The translations under genes and the position numbers were made by a program. The notes under the pieces were generated by a model that did not search any database, had not been told where the DNA came from, and saw only the letters and a list, made by a program, of their open reading frames with translations. Positions 6,044 to 6,712 of a stretch of DNA of 6,712 nt are shown here, one piece after another. This stretch comes from an uncultured Candidatus Altimarinota bacterium (GTDB lineage: Bacteria; Patescibacteriota; Gracilibacteria; BD1-5; UBA2023), in assembly GCA_938036655.1 (NCBI GenBank), contig CALHQS010000045.1, positions 1-6,712 on the forward strand. The letters run 5' to 3'. Numbering within the stretch: the first letter of the stretch is position 1; every line of letters starts with the position of its first letter.

Positions 6044-6069
6044 ACATTCTTTTATTTTTTATACTTTTT

Positions 6070-6405
6070 ATGGTAGCAAAAGCAAAAAAAGCGTCTTCTG
6101 CAGGGAAGATTCGTATTATTGTACAAGCATTTGAACACCGAATGGTTGATGATGCAGTTGGAAAAATTATCGCAACTATCAAGGATAGCGGAGCGACTAT
6201 TGCTGGTCCAGTACCACTTCCAACAAAAATTGAAAAAATTACTGTAAACCGCTCTACATTCGTAAACAAGGATGCTCGCGAACAGTTTGAAATTCGCCGT
6301 CACAAGCGTTTGATTGATGTTCTTGAATCAAATCCTCAGACTCTCGAAATGCTTCAGTCTATCAATATTCCTTCAGGAGTCGGTGTAGAAGTAAAGGTTT
6401 TGTAA
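6070..6405 (+). CDS. rpsJ: 30S ribosomal protein uS10
   Basis: 111 residues, slightly longer than the usual 100-105 because of a short basic N-terminal extension (MVAKAKKASSAG). uS10 is in the head of the small subunit and in many bacteria also works with NusB in antitermination. Clear family segments are KIRIIVQAFEHR, the loop GPVPLPTKIEK, VNKDAREQFEIRRHKRLIDVLE and the C-terminal PSGVGVEVKVL. I chose ATG 6070. An in-frame upstream TTG at 5968 would add 34 residues with no family match, encoded by the structured leader, so it is not the start. No UGA codon is used. It lies 135 nt after tuf, a common neighbour, but the next gene is rpmB and not rplC as in a standard S10 operon. Confidence 0.98.
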   Translation: MVAKAKKASSAGKIRIIVQAFEHRMVDDAVGKIIATIKDSGATIAGPVPLPTKIEKITVNRSTFVNKDAREQFEIRRHKRLIDVLESNPQTLEMLQSINIPSGVGVEVKVL

Positions 6406-6435
6406 AAATTTTCTATTTTTGATAATATATAAATT

Positions 6436-6633
6436 ATGTCTCGTGTTTGTCAACTTACTGGAAAAAGAACTTCCGTAGGAAATAATGTATCACACTCTGT
6501 ACGCCGTACAAAGCGTCGTTTTTATCCAAATCTTTTTTGGAGAAATATTAAAGATCCTGAAACTGGTCTTGTTCTTCGTATGCGTCTTTCTGCAAAAGCA
6601 ATCAAGACTCTCAAGAAAAAGGGTATTCTCTAG
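6436..6633 (+). CDS. rpmB: 50S ribosomal protein bL28
   Basis: 65 residues, somewhat shorter than the 70-78 of most bL28. The N-terminal MSRVCQLTGKR, GNNVSHS and TKRRFYPNL are typical of the family, followed by LRMRLSAKAIKTLKKKGIL. bL28 is a large-subunit protein near the tRNA exit site. Only Cys5 of a possible zinc-ribbon set is present, so it is the zinc-free type. It starts 31 nt after the rpsJ stop with a T/A-rich gap and no Shine-Dalgarno. A GATAAT at 6421-6426 could be a -10 for a near-leaderless transcript, but read-through from rpsJ is the simpler view. The stop is TAG, the only one in the window. Confidence 0.98.
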   Translation: MSRVCQLTGKRTSVGNNVSHSVRRTKRRFYPNLFWRNIKDPETGLVLRMRLSAKAIKTLKKKGIL

Positions 6634-6653
6634 TTTCGTGTATCCATTTCAGA

Positions 6654-6672
6654 AAAATCCATTTTGGATTTT
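6654..6672 (+). terminator. Short hairpin between rpmB and tRNA-Leu, possible weak terminator
   Basis: AAAATCC (6654-6660) pairs with GGATTTT (6666-6672) around ATTTT. The T-run is only four bases and runs straight into the first base of the tRNA, so it may instead help process the tRNA 5' end from the rpmB transcript. Confidence 0.4.
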
Positions 6673-6712
6673 GCCCGGGTGGTGGAATGGTAGACACGAG
6701 GGACTTAAAATC
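6673..6712 (+). tRNA. tRNA-Leu (anticodon TAA), 5' part, cut by window end
   Basis: The 5' acceptor arm GCCCGGG (6673-6679), TG, a D-arm region GTGGAATGGTAGACAC and an anticodon stem-loop with AGGGA then CTTAAAA (anticodon TAA at 6706-6708) fit a class II leucine tRNA. The long variable arm, T-arm and 3' end are outside the window, so the acceptor pairing cannot be checked. It follows rpmB by 39 nt on the same strand. Confidence 0.88.

Noticed and set aside
5968..6069. N-terminal extension of uS10 from an upstream TTG
   Set aside because: The extra 34 residues match no uS10, and the DNA there carries paired helices expected of a leader; ATG 6070 gives a normal uS10.
6421..6426. GATAAT as a separate rpmB promoter giving a leaderless mRNA
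   Set aside because: The match is imperfect in an AT-rich gap of 30 nt and the spacer to any -35 is short. Co-transcription with rpsJ is simpler.
1..6712. Mobile element, CRISPR array or phage module
   Set aside because: No transposase, integrase, spaced direct repeats, terminal inverted repeats or phage genes are visible; tRNA 3' ends show no duplicated attachment site within the window.

Overview
The window reads as a piece of chromosome from a Patescibacteria/CPR bacterium of the Absconditabacteria (SR1) / Gracilibacteria group, in which UGA codes for glycine (translation table 25). Three genes that look broken under the standard code become full-length once TGA is read as Gly: uvrB (two in-frame TGA), ftsX (one) and a left-truncated FISUMP-type surface protein (three). 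A fourth small gene has TGA as its second codon. In UvrB one TGA falls on the conserved Gly of the G-x-GDRARK region just after the DESH box, which supports Gly over Trp or stop. All eight ORF ends are TAA or TAG. Intergenic DNA is very AT-rich, with long T-runs. The sequence cannot separate SR1 from Gracilibacteria.

Layout. 1-638 (+): C-terminal 211 residues of a FISUMP-domain protein. 687-716: a perfect hairpin shared by the two converging genes. 708-2759 (-): complete uvrB. 2760-2927: AT-rich divergent promoter region. 2928-3851 (+): complete ftsX, then a strong terminator. 3888-4088: AT-rich spacer with a tandem 21-bp repeat that leads into a tRNA promoter. 4089-4253: tRNA-Asp(GTC) and tRNA-Ala(TGC). 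4342-4671: two small, extremely basic proteins of 70 and 28 residues. 4741-5934: tuf. 5943-6043: a strongly structured leader. 6070-6405: rpsJ. 6436-6633: rpmB. 6673 to the right edge: 5' part of tRNA-Leu(TAA).

Function. The right half is a translation cluster: tRNAs, EF-Tu, uS10, bL28 and two basic peptides that are probably ribosome-associated. The left half has unrelated single genes for nucleotide excision repair (UvrB), division-linked peptidoglycan control (FtsX) and a surface or extracellular protein. No Shine-Dalgarno sequence is evident before uvrB, ftsX, the two small genes, tuf, rpsJ or rpmB. Five transcription units have a TATAAT/TATACT box roughly 30-40 nt before the first gene or tRNA, with T-rich leaders before the ORFs.

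I see no mobile element, CRISPR array, phage or defence module. The most unusual points are the UGA=Gly usage and its distribution, the ATG-TGA gene start, the folded tuf-rpsJ leader and the two uncharacterised basic small proteins.
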